From Forficula auricularia (lineage: Eukaryota > Arthropoda > Insecta > Dermaptera > Forficulidae), in the NCBI GenBank assembly GCA_024734495.1, contig JALMQS010000061.1, positions 6,067,321 through 6,131,320 on the forward strand: a stretch of DNA of 64,000 bases, written 5' to 3'. This document shows positions 30,301-41,362 of this stretch, in pieces. The position numbers and the translations under genes are program-made. Position 1 is the first letter of the stretch. Each line of letters begins with the position of its first letter. Under the pieces are notes generated by a model. It saw nothing but the letters and a program-made list of their open reading frames with translations. It was not told where the DNA came from and did no database searches.

Positions 30301-33300
30301 CTTTGCCAGGACAATTGATCTATGTCTAGTTCTGCCACTATGTTTATTATACATCATCTTAGACACATCATAATAACAATAAAAGATTCATCAATACTCA
30401 AGACAAATTGCACCTTCATTTTTTTAATAACTCTAGTCAGTATAGTGAAAAGTGGTTGCATTATCATAGCACCCCCACGCAATTATACCATAGTTAATTA
30501 TACTCTCAAACAGAGCCTGATAAATTACCTTCATAGCCCTTGGATTCAATATTGCACACAACTTAGATAATACAAATTGATATATAATATCTGCTTTTCT
30601 TGATAATTTGCTTTATGTGATAGTTCGATCTCATATGACACTCTATATAGATACCCAATTATTTAAAATAGTCAACTCTTTTTCTTTCTTTGCTATCAAT
30701 ATATTTTATAAATCTTGTTTTTTTTTAAATCTAAATTGCAATCAATGTTAAAGTTGGATATTTTCTTTTTGTATAAGAAAGTTTTTTGTCTTTATAATGT
30801 CAATTTTCTCAAAAAGAAAGGAAAATAAATAATTTTCCTTTAAATTAATGTAGGATATGATTTAACAATACTTATTTGAGTTTAGAATTTCGAAAAATTA
30901 TTTAAGGAGAAAAGAAGGATTTTGAAATTGAAGATGGACCGAAACTCGTACATATATTAATAAAATAATTTTTTTTTCATTAATCAAGTTTTTTTTTTTT
31001 AATTTTAAGGATTGGTTGGACGAATAAAAAAATGTGTTAACATTTTTTTGTTGAGACTATAGTTTCGAAGGTTTAACCTTAATCATCAGTATTTTTAATT
31101 AGAAAATCTGTTGTTTCTCATGGTTCCAAATACCCGATTGGATACAGCTAAATTCGATTTCTCATTAAGAATCAACAAGTCTGCTACTCTCGGCAAATGA
31201 AATGTTTTTGAGAAATTCTATTATACTTTCAACTTTCATAATGGACAATCTAATACTCTCCTCACAGTCATAAACATTTTAACAAAATAAATCTTACGTG
31301 ACTATCATTGTCAAGAGTAAACGTCAAGTATCAAAATTTAATCAGCTCTTTTATAGAATTTAATTTTAATATTCTTATCAAGTTTTTTAAATTGTACGTA
31401 AAATTTAACTACTCACAAACAAAGCCATAATACTCACAAATATTTTCACTAAATAAAAAAAAATAATAATTTTGCCAAAGGTTTAAGATTGGTTTTATAA
31501 TATGTGAGGATTCTGATTTCATTAATATATTCACTTTTTTAAATTAACTCTGATTTTTAAAATAATCGAAACCAGTCAAATTTCACCTGTTCTTAACCTG
31601 TTTCAAACCTACTTTACTTGACAAAACGACGTGCATTTAATTCGTCTCTAAAAAATAGCATTTTTTTTTTGCTGTTAGTTAAACAAAAGTACCCTCATTT
31701 TAGTAAATATACGAGGATATTTCACCCCAAAAATTAGAATTTTCTATAAGCATTTATTTGCTCTTAGTATTTTCTATAAGCATTTATTTGCTCGAAAAAT
31801 AAAATCAATCTAGAAAAATTAAAATTAGAAATCAGGAATCCATAATTATTCAAAATCGACTCATAATTCTTTGGCAACAGATTGACTCTTAACCTTTATA
31901 ATTAATATCTCTTAAAATATTCTATGTTTACTCTATAAGCCTTTTTATAAGTTATGTAGCTGTTAAAGCTTGATTTTTGGTGATTAAATTTTTTATGTCT
32001 TAGGCTGTGAATTCAGTATTATTATTTTTTTTTAATCATAATTGTTTTACCCGTTTTTTCAAAAAAAAAGAAATTTTTTAAAGTTCAATGTGTTGATAGT
32101 AGCATGCTTAAAATTTCCAAGGAAATCACGAGAGGTTGTCATCTACCAAATTTTATGAGTACATTTCGAAGGGCAGCCACTAGCCTGGATTGCTATCTCT
32201 GACTTTAGTTCATTCGCAAGGGAGTAAATACAACAACCTTTCTGGCATGTAATCTATTTCAACTCGGATTTGGTCGATGACAACTGTGATTTACTTAAAA
32301 ACATATTTTTTCTGCACGATTAATACTGTTCCCCATGCTTATATAGTTATAATATATTGTATTAAAATATTTAGTTTTAAACTTGCAGAAAAAGAGCCCA
32401 TGGTTCTATTCAACTTTTCATTTAGTTTGAATTTTTTCCTATTTCAGGAGCTTCATGGGAATTTTTGTTCTCCAAGGATTCAGGCACCTTTTTTCTGCCC
32501 ACATGCCTAAAAGAAAATTTTCGCCTGGCTTCAATTTTTTTCAACTTTGCTCTATTTTCGGGGTCCTCAATGAAATTTAATCTCCAAAAGCCTTCGATAT
32601 GGTCTGGCACAAAAATCTTCTTGCCAAATTGATCTCCGTCGGCCTTGCGCCGAAACTCTGCAAGTTGTTCGAAAGTTTTCTTTCAGACCGTAGAATTAAG
32701 GTTGTCATCGATGGAATATCATCTTCCTCCTTCCATACCAACACTGGAGTTCCTCAGGGATCGGTTATCTCCCCTACGCTCTTTCGTATCTATATCAACG
32801 ACCTCCTAAACCTCCCCTCCAATCCGGTACACTGTTACGCAGATGACAGCACCCTACATAACACCCCTGCATCGCATAAAACCGTGCAGACATTGCCTCC
32901 TCAATAAATTTAGACTTATGCCGACTTAAAAACCGGGGATCTCAAAACTTAGTTAACTTCAATGCAGTGAAAACTCAGTGTTGCCTTATTTCTAGGCGCG
33001 TCGACAGAAACCTCCCAAACATATCATTCGATTCAAACTCACTGAAATTCAGGGATAAAATTTCTATGCTAGTCGTCACACTAGGGTCCGACCTTTCTTG
33101 GAATGACCATTTCTCAACCATTTCTAAAGCTGCAGAGCGCAAGCTTGGTCTCCTATTTAGGTCTAGACGCTATTATACTCCCAGTCTACTTCTTACACTG
33201 TATAAGGCTCAAATTCGTCCCTGTCTCGAATATGGCTCTCATCTGTGGAGGGGTGCCTCCAAGCATTCTCTTGCTACACTGGATGCGATTCAGAAGCGAA

Positions 33301-36300
33301 CAATTAAACTAATAGGAGACCCGGCCCTGACTAACTCACTCGACTCCCTGGCTCACCGGAGAAACGTTTCTGCCCTTTCCCTGTATATTGTGTCTGTTCA
33401 GTCGAGCCGAAATCAATTATCCCCCCTAAAGCCCTCTTTAAGAGAAACCCGCGGTTTTCGAACGCTCAGCAACCCTTCGCTGTCAAATTGGATAAAAATC
33501 GAACAAGAGCTTTCGCCAACTCTTTTATTCCTATGACCCCCAGAGACTGGAACTCGCTCCCAGCCACTGTCTTCCCCGCGACTTATAACCTTCAGCTGTT
33601 TAAGACCCGTTTCCACAGATGCCTTCGACCCCTACCCAGCCTATAAAAACCCTTCTTCTTCTTTTCACGATGGAGGGGCCAACCCAGGCCTTTAGGGATT
33701 GCACCTTTTTGGTGTAACTCCTTCTCTCATCATTTTCATTAAAAAAAAAAATTAGTGTAATCCAAATTTAGTTAAAGTGAGATTTAGACTTGTTGAACGC
33801 TTCTTCTGAACATATATAGTATATACTTTTCAGCTAACCGACCCTCTCAAGACGACTTTATTTACCTGTATGAGGAATTTTATAGGAATTTCCCTCTCCT
33901 TTCAATATAATTGATTCCATACACATTTGTAATGTTATAAAAATTTTATCAAGAGTATTTCTCTCTAGTTTATTAAATGCAACTAGAACATATTCAATCA
34001 ATAACTTTTAAGGAGTTAGGTGTTGGTTCTAGGTGAAACATTTTAATATAATAATAAAACTTGAGCAAGATGCGAGGTAGGTTTCACAAAAAAGAAATAA
34101 AACAAAATTGAGTTTTGAATTCGATATATTTCGGGGGTGAGCCCATCATCAGGAGTCAAAGAAATTCACAATGGATTCACATCCAAAATTTTAGAGGTAC
34201 ACCAAAGAAAAAAAAACAATGTTTATTTAATATTTATTTATTATTAAAATCAATATAATATGAAAAAATATTTAATGAGAAATGTGAGTGAGCCTCAAAA
34301 TTTGGTGCAATCGTTGATAAGACTGGTCGCTTACCTCTCAGCTATGTGTAGATGGATTATTTTCAAAAAACTTGACATTTTTCCGCGGCACACCAACTAA
34401 TGACCACGGTACACAAGTGTGCCGCGACACACACTGCGGAACACTGCTCTAGATAATCTAAGATTTTTCTTTCAAATGTATACCATACTTTCGAACAGAG
34501 GGAGTAAGAAAGAAGTAGATCCAATTCATTAATATTTAGATTTAGTAATTGTAATGATGTAGTTTTAATAATTGATAAAATTCTTATAATATGTTTACTA
34601 AAGATTTACTTCACTATAAATTTATTTATGATTTGCTAGTAAAAATAATGTTTTATACCATATATCTATAATATGGGGTCGAATAAAATTGTTAACTCAA
34701 AATAGGGTCGCCAATGGAAAAAGTTTAAGAGCTGTTATAGACGAAAGGATCAGCCTGGGCTCTAACACGGGATTTTAGAGAGCCTCTTAACTACTGATCT
34801 CCGAACTCCAACTATTACCTAATTAATATCTATATGAAGCTTAAATTTACTTTATTTAATCTTTAATCCTTTTTTATTCATTTTCGAGGCTCTGTAGTGC
34901 CTCAGTAAATAAATCTTTATTCCTCGACCTGCTTAGAGGCACAAGTCCTCGGTGGCTAGGTCCTCCAAACATCAATACAATCTAGCTACAATACATTAAT
35001 AAACATCAATACAAATTAATTACAACAATTTAAAAAATAACAAACAAGTAAAAAAAAATAAAAAAAAAATAGAAATGTATGCTCATTAATAAATAACATG
35101 ACCATAGATTTCCATCAAAAAACAAAAGTAATTTAAAAATTCCGCGCAAAAACCCGATACCAGGAGCAAGCGACGCATTAGCCATCCCGGCATTTGCCAT
35201 AAGTTGTTAAGGAAACCTGGTCAAAACCTTAACAAGGATGGTATGACCTTTCTCTACCTCACCTAATCTCTGCTTGTGAGAACTAAATAAAATTTTGCAG
35301 TATTATTATATATATTAATATTTATATTAAAATGAAGATGAACTAATAGGCTTTGAATTTATTGTCTCTAATAAATATTTCTACGATACAACATATTAAT
35401 AAAATTGTGTTTTTTTTTGTCTTTTTTCTAGACATTCAAGAAAAAGAAGTTCCGAAGAATACGTAGAAAGGAAATTTACCTATGATAAAGACAAAAGGGA
35501 TAACCTCTATGAGAAAGAAAGAAGACCACATCATGATAGGGATCGAAGAGAAATGCACCAAGAAAGAAAAGATTATTATCCAGAGAGGGAAAGAAGAGAG
35601 TATAATCAAGGGAGAGAAAGAAGGGAGAATTTTCAAGATAGAGACAGAAGGGAATATCATGAAAGACATAATCAACCACATCATTCAAAAAATAGACAAG
35701 AGAGAAATAACAGCAGAGAAAGGAGTCAAGAAAGAAATTCTCGGCCTCAGGATTTCAGAAAAGATCGAAGGTATAATTTTTTTTTTTTTTTTTAATATTT
35801 ATTATATATTCCTTAGGTATAGACCAGGGATGTCCAACCTTTTAGCTTCCCTGGGCCACATTGGAAGAATATGAGCTGTTTTGGGCCACATATAAAATAC
35901 ACTAACGCTAATAATAGCTGATGAGCAAAAAAACGTAGAATATGTACTTAAGAAATTAAGCTTTGTTACTTTATTAATTTTTTTATTATAAAAGTTTTGT
36001 GAATAAAAGTAAGAGACAAATCAGCAAGATAAAATTATAGTGAGAAGTTTGTCATTGTTTTTGGGATATAAATCTATCGATATTTGGCTTAAAGGAATTC
36101 TCAAAATGCTCATCAAATATTTTGGATTTAGATTCATTCTTTGTGTGCTTCATACTTGAAAATAGATGCTTGAATAAATAAAATTATTTAAGAATCACTT
36201 TATGAATATGCATTGCGGTTCACCCCTCGATGTGCACTAATCACGCCTGAATATTTATTTTTATTTTTAATTTTTCTTATAATAAACATATATTACCTGA

Positions 36301-37033
36301 TATTTTGAAATTGATCTGATCTAATATCCACTTTTTTTTATCTTTTTATAGAGGACCAAAGTTTGACCCAAGCAGAAAAATAAAATCAGAAGCTGAAGAT
36401 GAATCTAAATATGAATGGGGTAAAAAGTCTACGGAAGAAAATACTAAGAATGGTAAAAATGCAACGAATAAAGAAAAAGAAAAACCGAATTTCGGTTTGT
36501 CTGGAAAACTCGCAGAAGACACCAACATGTTCAAAGGTGTAGTAATAAAATATAATGAACCATTGGAAGCGAGAAAACCAAAGCGACGCTGGCGTCTTTA
36601 TCCTTTCAAAGGCGAAACAGCCCTTCCTACGCTATATATCCACCGCCAAAGTGCCTATTTACTCGGAAGAGAACGCAAGATTGCTGATATTCCTATCGAT
36701 CATCCTAGTTGTAGCAAACAACATGCTGTTATTCAATACCGTCTTGTGCCATTTACCAGAGAAGATGGATCTCAAGGAAAAAGAGTACGTCCTTACATTA
36801 TTGATCTCGAATCAGCCAACGGTACTTTTGTCAATAACAGCAAAGTGGATGCGAGAAAATATGTCGAACTCATGGAAAGGGATGTTATTAAATTTGGCTA
36901 TAGTTCCCGGGAATATGTCCTTCTTCATGAACATAGTAAAGATGATTTGGAAGATGACGATGTAAGTGCGACAGTTGAGGAGGAACAACCTACTACCAAT
37001 GATGTTGAAATTAAAACAGAACCCACCGATTAA
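27348..37033 (+). CDS. SNIP1: Smad nuclear-interacting protein 1, FHA-domain protein
   Basis: SNIP1 is a nuclear protein found with spliceosomes and the microRNA-processing machinery and as an inhibitor of TGF-beta/NF-kB co-activators. Exons: 27348-27808, 35432-35770, 36352-37033 (both junctions phase 2), giving 493 residues; the human protein is 396. Residues 1-153 are Ser-rich then Lys-rich; 154-266 form an Arg/Glu-rich RS-like region (RDRREYHERH and similar repeats). After the conserved KPNFGLSGKLAEDTNMFKG comes the FHA domain, about 370-475, with phosphopeptide-binding motifs YLLGRERK, PSCSKQH and SANGTFVNN. The C-terminus is acidic. The start is the first Met of the open frame. AATAAA-type signals lie at about 37111-37124. 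Intron 1 is 7.6 kb and contains hAT, LINE and Penelope-type insertions. Expected to share a promoter region with divergent CMTR2. Confidence 0.95.
28318..28605. repeat. ACCGACTTC-family palindrome, copy 2
   Basis: Arms 28318-28435 and 28480-28600 are inverted copies with the core ATTAACTTATTTAGTTAC and its reverse. Shorter than the copies at 5872, 53320 and 57925. Confidence 0.8.
28610..28642 (-). ncRNA. Hammerhead-like core
   Basis: CTGAAGA, perfect 5-bp stem II GTCAC/GTGAC, GAAA, CGTC on the minus strand. A decayed inverted partner (CTGAAGA ... GAACCGTC) lies at 28785-28817 on the + strand, with GAAA mutated to GAAC. Confidence 0.65.
28785..28817 (+). ncRNA. Decayed hammerhead core
   Basis: CTGAAGA and GTGAC are kept but the essential GAAA has become GAAC, so it should be inactive. 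Inverted partner of 28610-28642. Confidence 0.5.
29965..30760 (-). pseudogene. LINE 3' remnant in SNIP1 intron 1
   Basis: The minus strand encodes AYFVEIKYFNKLTNDLKNL, the jockey/CR1 motif near the RT C-terminus (usually FFYRGIKLFNSLP). Upstream parts read as broken fragments with many stops. The AT-rich tail is at 29965-30000. Confidence 0.65.
31040..31200. mobile_element. Penelope-type repeat fragment with hammerhead core
   Basis: Shares GAGACTATAGTTTCGA and CTGCTACTCTCGGCAAA with the composite element at 15745-17099. Only one arm is present. Confidence 0.7.
31054..31089 (-). ncRNA. Hammerhead ribozyme core
   Basis: On the minus strand: CTGATGA, stem II AAGG/CCTT, GAAA, CTATAGTC. The core is complete and stem III is the same self-complementary ACTATAGT as in 16959-16994, yet stem II differs in sequence and still pairs. 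Confidence 0.7.
31738..31796. repeat. Short direct repeat
   Basis: TTTTCTATAAGCATTTATTT is repeated twice in tandem with a 30-bp period. Confidence 0.7.
32590..33760 (+). mobile_element. 5'-truncated jockey-like LINE (LINE-A reference copy)
   Basis: The longest LINE-A copy of the window. It starts abruptly inside the RT domain and ends in a poly-A run at 33749-33758. The non-coding tail (CACGATGGAGGGGCCAACCC...TTTGGTGTAACTCC) is shared with the copy at 363-1050. It lies in SNIP1 intron 1, in the same orientation as the gene. Confidence 0.9.
32593..33645 (+). pseudogene. LINE-A reverse transcriptase, C-terminal part
   Basis: Encodes AFDMVWHKNLLAKL, GVPQGSVISPTLFRIYINDL, the catalytic box CYADDSTLH, then [51 protein letters not shown] and a final RDWNSLPATVFPATYNL. 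This order is typical of jockey-clade RT and its C-terminus. Frameshifts near 32905 and 33515 and missing N-terminal endonuclease mean it is not functional. Confidence 0.88.
34010..34165. mobile_element. Penelope-type terminal repeat fragment
   Basis: Shares AGGTGTTGGTTCTAGGTGAAA and the TTTCAC...AATAAAAC...GATATATTTCGG order with the palindrome at 42625-43055. Single arm, so probably truncated. Confidence 0.65.
34123..34152 (-). ncRNA. Hammerhead-like core
   Basis: CTGATGA, stem II GGG/CCC, GAAA, then TATATC on the minus strand. Predicted stem III ATATAT is self-complementary and the cleavage triplet is ATC. Confidence 0.6.
34735..34900 (-). repeat. Decayed tRNA-headed repeat
   Basis: Fragments of the 20690-21215 family: AAAGGATCAGCCTGGGCTCT, CTACTGATCTCCGAACTCC, then TATTACCTAAT and ATCTATATGAA. 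The tRNA-like head is shortened and its B box mutated. Confidence 0.65.
34908..35035. repeat. Repeat F, empty-site copy
   Basis: Same sequence as 24655-24960 but running directly through CAATCTAGCTACAATAC, where the other copy holds the MITE. Confidence 0.8.
35826..36250. mobile_element. hAT-like left end, partner not found
   Basis: CAGGGATGTCCAACCTTTTAGC is a typical hAT terminal repeat. I did not find its inverted partner before SNIP1 exon 3, so the right end is lost or diverged. SNIP1 intron 2. Confidence 0.5.
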
Positions 37034-37333
37034 CTATTATCCTCCCTTTAGGCACTTTAATCTTTCATATATTTATCATTATTATTGGTTCTTAAGAACG
37101 TTTTTTGTAAATAAATATTAATAAAACCTCTTTATTTTAATTTAGCTTTCTTTTTTTAAACATTTTTACATATATAATATATCTATAATTTATATTTACA
37201 AAAGATTTTCTTTGTGTAAAAAATAAAAAAAAATTATTCTCAATAATTATGGGGTTATCCTGACAAAATTGTCTAAATGCAAGACCGAGTTCTTTCAGGT
37301 GAAAATGTGACATTTTTGTTATTAGGCTTTTAT

Positions 37334-38066
37334 TTAAGGTAGTTGTTTCGCGACAATACTAGCAAAAAGTTAAAGCTAGAGTATATAGAACAGACAATAA
37401 GGATTCATAATTCATAAACCCAAAACTTTTTGCTGTTCATGTACCGATTCTAGCCAATCCCGTGCTCGTTTGACAAATCTGCCACCATTGTACGAGATTG
37501 AATATTTTTATATTAAAATGATAGATAAAATACATTTTAAAAGTTAAAAAATTTCTATAAAAATCGTTTTGTTATTTTTTAACAAATGTAATTAACGCCT
37601 ACGTTACACCATGAAAATTATAATTTTGAAAAAATCTAGCGCATGGGCGCATTATACATCTTTCACTGGTTAAATAAATGCGCTGTTGCCAAATTGTTTT
37701 AGTGTAATTTTTTTTATAAATTTTTCATTATTTATTCATTATTATCTCAGAAACTGTATTGTAACTATGAATGAAAATTGTCTTAAATATGTATTAGTTA
37801 TTGTTTAATGTTGGTTTAGTTTTTTATAAAAATGGTAAGAAGTGTTTCTTAATTATAATTAAATATGTATGTAAATTTTCCGATATCCCGTATAGTGCAA
37901 TGTATAAGAGTCTGAAAAACTCTATTTTTGAAATTTAATATCTCCGGAACTATATTGTTCATAAATTTCGTTTTCCAACCAATCGATGCAGAAGTATTTA
38001 ACTAATAATCTGTCTAAATTTCAAAAAAATCCTAAGAAAACCCATTTGGCGGAACAACTACCTTAA
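37334..38066 (-). mobile_element. TTAA-flanked non-autonomous element, copy 2
   Basis: Opposite-orientation copy of 5147-5867, bounded by TTAA at 37334-37337 and 38063-38066, ends GGTAGTTGTTTCGC and GGCGGAACAACTACC. Copies share internal blocks such as AGCCAATCCCGTGCTCG. It lies 300 bp downstream of SNIP1. Confidence 0.78.
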
Positions 38067-38330
38067 AATTTTATAATTCACTAATTTAGTTTTGAGAGAA
38101 TGCATTATGTTTCTGCAACAGATATTTGCTGAATTCATCGCAAGCCATGTGTTTAAAATTGTATTTTACCATAATGATCTTTTTAAGTGAATGTGTCAAC
38201 CAGTGATTCCTTTCTTTTGTCCACACCTGAGAATATTGATTAGAGTTATTATAATAGATATAATAGATTTGCAATGCTGTTTGAAATTGCCAAATTAAAC
38301 TGATATATTGGAGACGGACTGATAACTGAA

Positions 38331-38534
38331 TTAAGTGGATATCGATGAGGCAGTCCAAAAGAAGAATAAGATAATTTACACTATCTTTTTATTCGTAAAA
38401 CCGACGTTTCGGAGGCTATTCCATTTCAAAACCCTGAAGAAGGAGGGAATAGCCTCCGAAACGTCGGTTTTATCAATAAAAAGATAGTGTAAATTATCTT
38501 CTTTTTTTGGACTGCCTCATCGATATCCACTTAA
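38331..38534. repeat. Palindrome with one intact hammerhead core
   Basis: Arms of about 95 bp (TTAAGTGGATATCGATGAGG and its reverse at the outer ends). The right arm holds a full core at 38434-38465; the left arm keeps only the GAAACGTC half. Confidence 0.85.
38434..38465 (+). ncRNA. Hammerhead-like core
   Basis: CTGAAGA, stem II GGAGG/CCTCC (GGAGGGAATAGCCTCC), GAAA, CGTC on the + strand. Confidence 0.66.
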
Positions 38535-39434
38535 GTTATTATTAATGTTGAAAAATCTCCATCAGTCGTCGGAATCTTTCTGAAATTAATAAAAATGGGC
38601 ATTTTATCATAAGGTAGTAAAGTTTATTTTAAGTGTATTCCAGAATGGCAATTATATATTTTCCTAGTCATATATTTAAAATATTAAACAAAAAATAATA
38701 GAAAAATATAAGCGTGAATATACATAATCTGTATGACTCAGAAGATAAGGTTTTATTTCAAATAAATTAACATTTTTAGAGTAAAACCGTCATTAAGAAA
38801 TATACAAACACACAAATTTTCATTTTTTTTCAATAAGTTGATATGTTATTTGCCCCCTTCCCCCTAAATTAATTTTCGACGACGCTCATTAAGAGTCAAA
38901 CTTTGATCTATAGTAGAAATTCTAACTTTTGAAAATTGCAAAACTGATAAAAAAACTTTTAAGGATCATCGAAGGTCACAAATACTCAAATCGTTTAAGA
39001 ATTTTTCTATTAATTTTTTATCAAGAAAAAAAAAATTATAAAAAATTTATATGCCTGCTGGACGAGGGAAAATGATAATAATGTCTCAACACGCACAAAA
39101 AACTTGATCTCTTTGCTTTAATGATTCCAAAAAAAATAGAAATCGATTGTAGCTTTGTTGGTCGTCTGATATTCAGAAATAGAAATATTTTCGCTCTCAA
39201 CCGGGCATTGTGTAATAGAGGAACAGAAATGTAAACCTATAAGTAGATATTTTAGGAGAAAATAACTTAGAACAGACTTTTCCTGTATAATGTCTAAACT
39301 AGGCAAATGTGAAAAAATTATCCGGTACCAGTTTAATTTATTTTAAACATATGCTGTATAGATAATTGCTATGACTAGATTTTTCTAAAAGCATTATTAT
39401 TTAATTATATTAAGGATATTTAAAATATAAAAAT

Positions 39435-39737
39435 CATAGAGTATATAGAGTGGAAGGCTACCGAATATAGAAAAAGCGCTCTCTAGCCTAGTTCTTAAGA
39501 GCTATCCAAAGATCATAGAACATTCAAAGCCTTTGTCATAGATAAAAGATACATACTTACCCTTTATGTTATATATATATAAGCGTATTTTTTACTCTTG
39601 ATAATGTCACCAAAAATTGCCCCGAAGAGAGTGGTTTCCACCATTTTATTGCCCAATGGTTTTGCCCTTGTTTCTCCAGAGAGCTCTGTAACTCGTATAC
39701 GCTCCTTATGGAGCCTTCCACTCTATATTACTCTATG
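39435..39737. mobile_element. Short MITE with TAGAGT termini
   Basis: Inverted ends ATAGAGTGGAAGGCT (left, preceded by TAGAGTAT) and AGCCTTCCACTCTAT (right, followed by ATTACTCTA). About 300 bp, no coding sequence. It lies between SNIP1 and the Prrx gene. Confidence 0.75.
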
Positions 39738-39892
39738 ATAAAAATGTAATACAAGTTTTAAGGAATTAACGGATATAATAACAAACAAAATATGTGTAGA
39801 AAAATCTGAGATATAATCAAAATGTTAGAAAAATTTGCGCCATTGGTAATCTCTGATTTTTCTGTATACCTATATTTTGTCATAATCTAGAT

Positions 39893-40370
39893 CAATGCTT
39901 GTTAAAAGTAGTGGACCGCGGCCCCCTAGGGGGCCATGGATTACCCCGCAGGGGGGCCGCGAAGAGTCGCAAATGTAAGAAATAAATTATTATTGTTAAA
40001 TAAGTTTAAATACTTGGATTATAATTATAAAATTTCGATAATATATTGAAATGTTGAAATGATAATATATTTGCAACTGCTTATAACAGACTATTGATTT
40101 CATGCGCTAATTATTTTTAAATCAAGCATTTTAGTGGATGGTAGTGGATCCATACACTCATTAATCAAAACATAATAACCGTGTTTATTTTTTTTCACGC
40201 TTTTACTGTCAACCTTATTATATGCATTGACTAGTAAATGTATACATATACGAAATTCAAAATTATAAATAGTTTTTTAACCAATCTGAATTTAAAAAAA
40301 ATAGGGGGGCCGTGAGATATTGACTTGGGTTCCAAGGGGGCCGCGACTTCAAAAAGTTTAAAAATCACTG
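39893..40370. mobile_element. hAT MITE with perfect 8-bp target duplication
   Basis: ATCTAGAT flanks both sides (39885-39892 and 40371-40378). The imperfect inverted ends read CAATGCTTGTTAAAAG and, reversed, CAGTGATTTTTAAAC, followed in both by CGCGGCCCCC-type GC-rich sequence. Confidence 0.85.
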
Positions 40371-40379
40371 ATCTAGATG

Positions 40380-41279
40380 ATGCTTAAAATAAAAGAAACT
40401 GGTTCCTGAAGTCTACTTTTTTTGGACTAATAATCCCCAAAAGTTGTATATGAAATGTTTGGTAAAAAAGGCGTCAATCTCCACAAATGGTCAAAATGAG
40501 TTATATACACCAAGAAATTCAACCTTTTAAGCTACTACGGTTGTGTGAATATCAAAAGCGGTAAAATCCTTATCCAATCAAATATAAGGGTTATCATTTC
40601 TTACCTTTAACCAAATAGGCTACATGATGAGCATTTACAGATTTTTCGAATGCATATTGCAAATTTGCCTATCGGTTTTTTGTCAATACCTCAAATTCAA
40701 CAAATGTAAGATTGCCGCCTTTAATACGAGACGTCTCATATATGATACTATTTTATATACTGGATCAGCAACACCAAATTATTAGAAAAATTCTTTCGGG
40801 TTTTACTAAACAAAAGGTAAAATTATTTTATAAAGATATGTTTGATAATTCCAAAAAAAAAAAAATTGTATTTCTATATAGAACTATATACTATAAAAAA
40901 AATTTATTGAAGAAATAAAGTTAACATAGACTAGATAAATAAATAAATACAATCTTTGGTAGGTAAGCAAAAGAAAAGATATTGAGAATTTTTTAACATA
41001 CTTTCTCATTACTCATTAGTAAGAAATATGAATTTTACTTATAGAATATAAAAAACTTAATCTTATTACAATATTACAAATATAATACAATTTTTTTAAA
41101 TTTAAAATTAACTTTATATACGATATTTATATATTCAAGTTAAATTAGAATGTTTTTTTCTTTTTTTATTAATAAAAACTATCGGGTATTTATCATTCGC
41201 TGATTTTATAATTTCTAATTATCTAATAGAATGTTTTTGTTTTGTTTTTTAAATCATAAAGGAAATGTTTTTTTTTTAT
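40380..41279. other. Gene-free stretch downstream of the Prrx gene
   Basis: AT-rich, presumably including the 3' UTR of the Prrx OAR isoform near its left end. Nothing else recognised. Confidence 0.4.
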
Positions 41280-41362
41280 TTAAAGATGACTGGTATATTC
41301 TTGAGCACGAAATCTTAGATTGGCAATACTATTAGAAACAGAAATTGCAGATGGAGGTGATC
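41280..41362 (-). CDS. Prrx: OAR-domain terminal exon of the Prrx gene
   Basis: After a T-rich TTTTAG acceptor, the exon supplies GA to complete a codon and then encodes [20 protein letters not shown], six more residues and TAA. SIANLR.RA.EY is the OAR (aristaless) motif, which modulates activity in many paired-like proteins. It needs an upstream donor in phase 1. Phase-1 GT sites in exon 4 exist at CAAC|GTCATG (exon end 43676) and ACTG|GTTTCG, while the CGCAAG|GTTTCC site is out of phase. Confidence 0.8.

Noticed and set aside
35436..35688. Two overlapping minus-strand hydrophobic frames
   Set aside because: They are the antisense of the Arg/Glu-rich SNIP1 exon 2; purine-rich codons give hydrophobic antisense frames.
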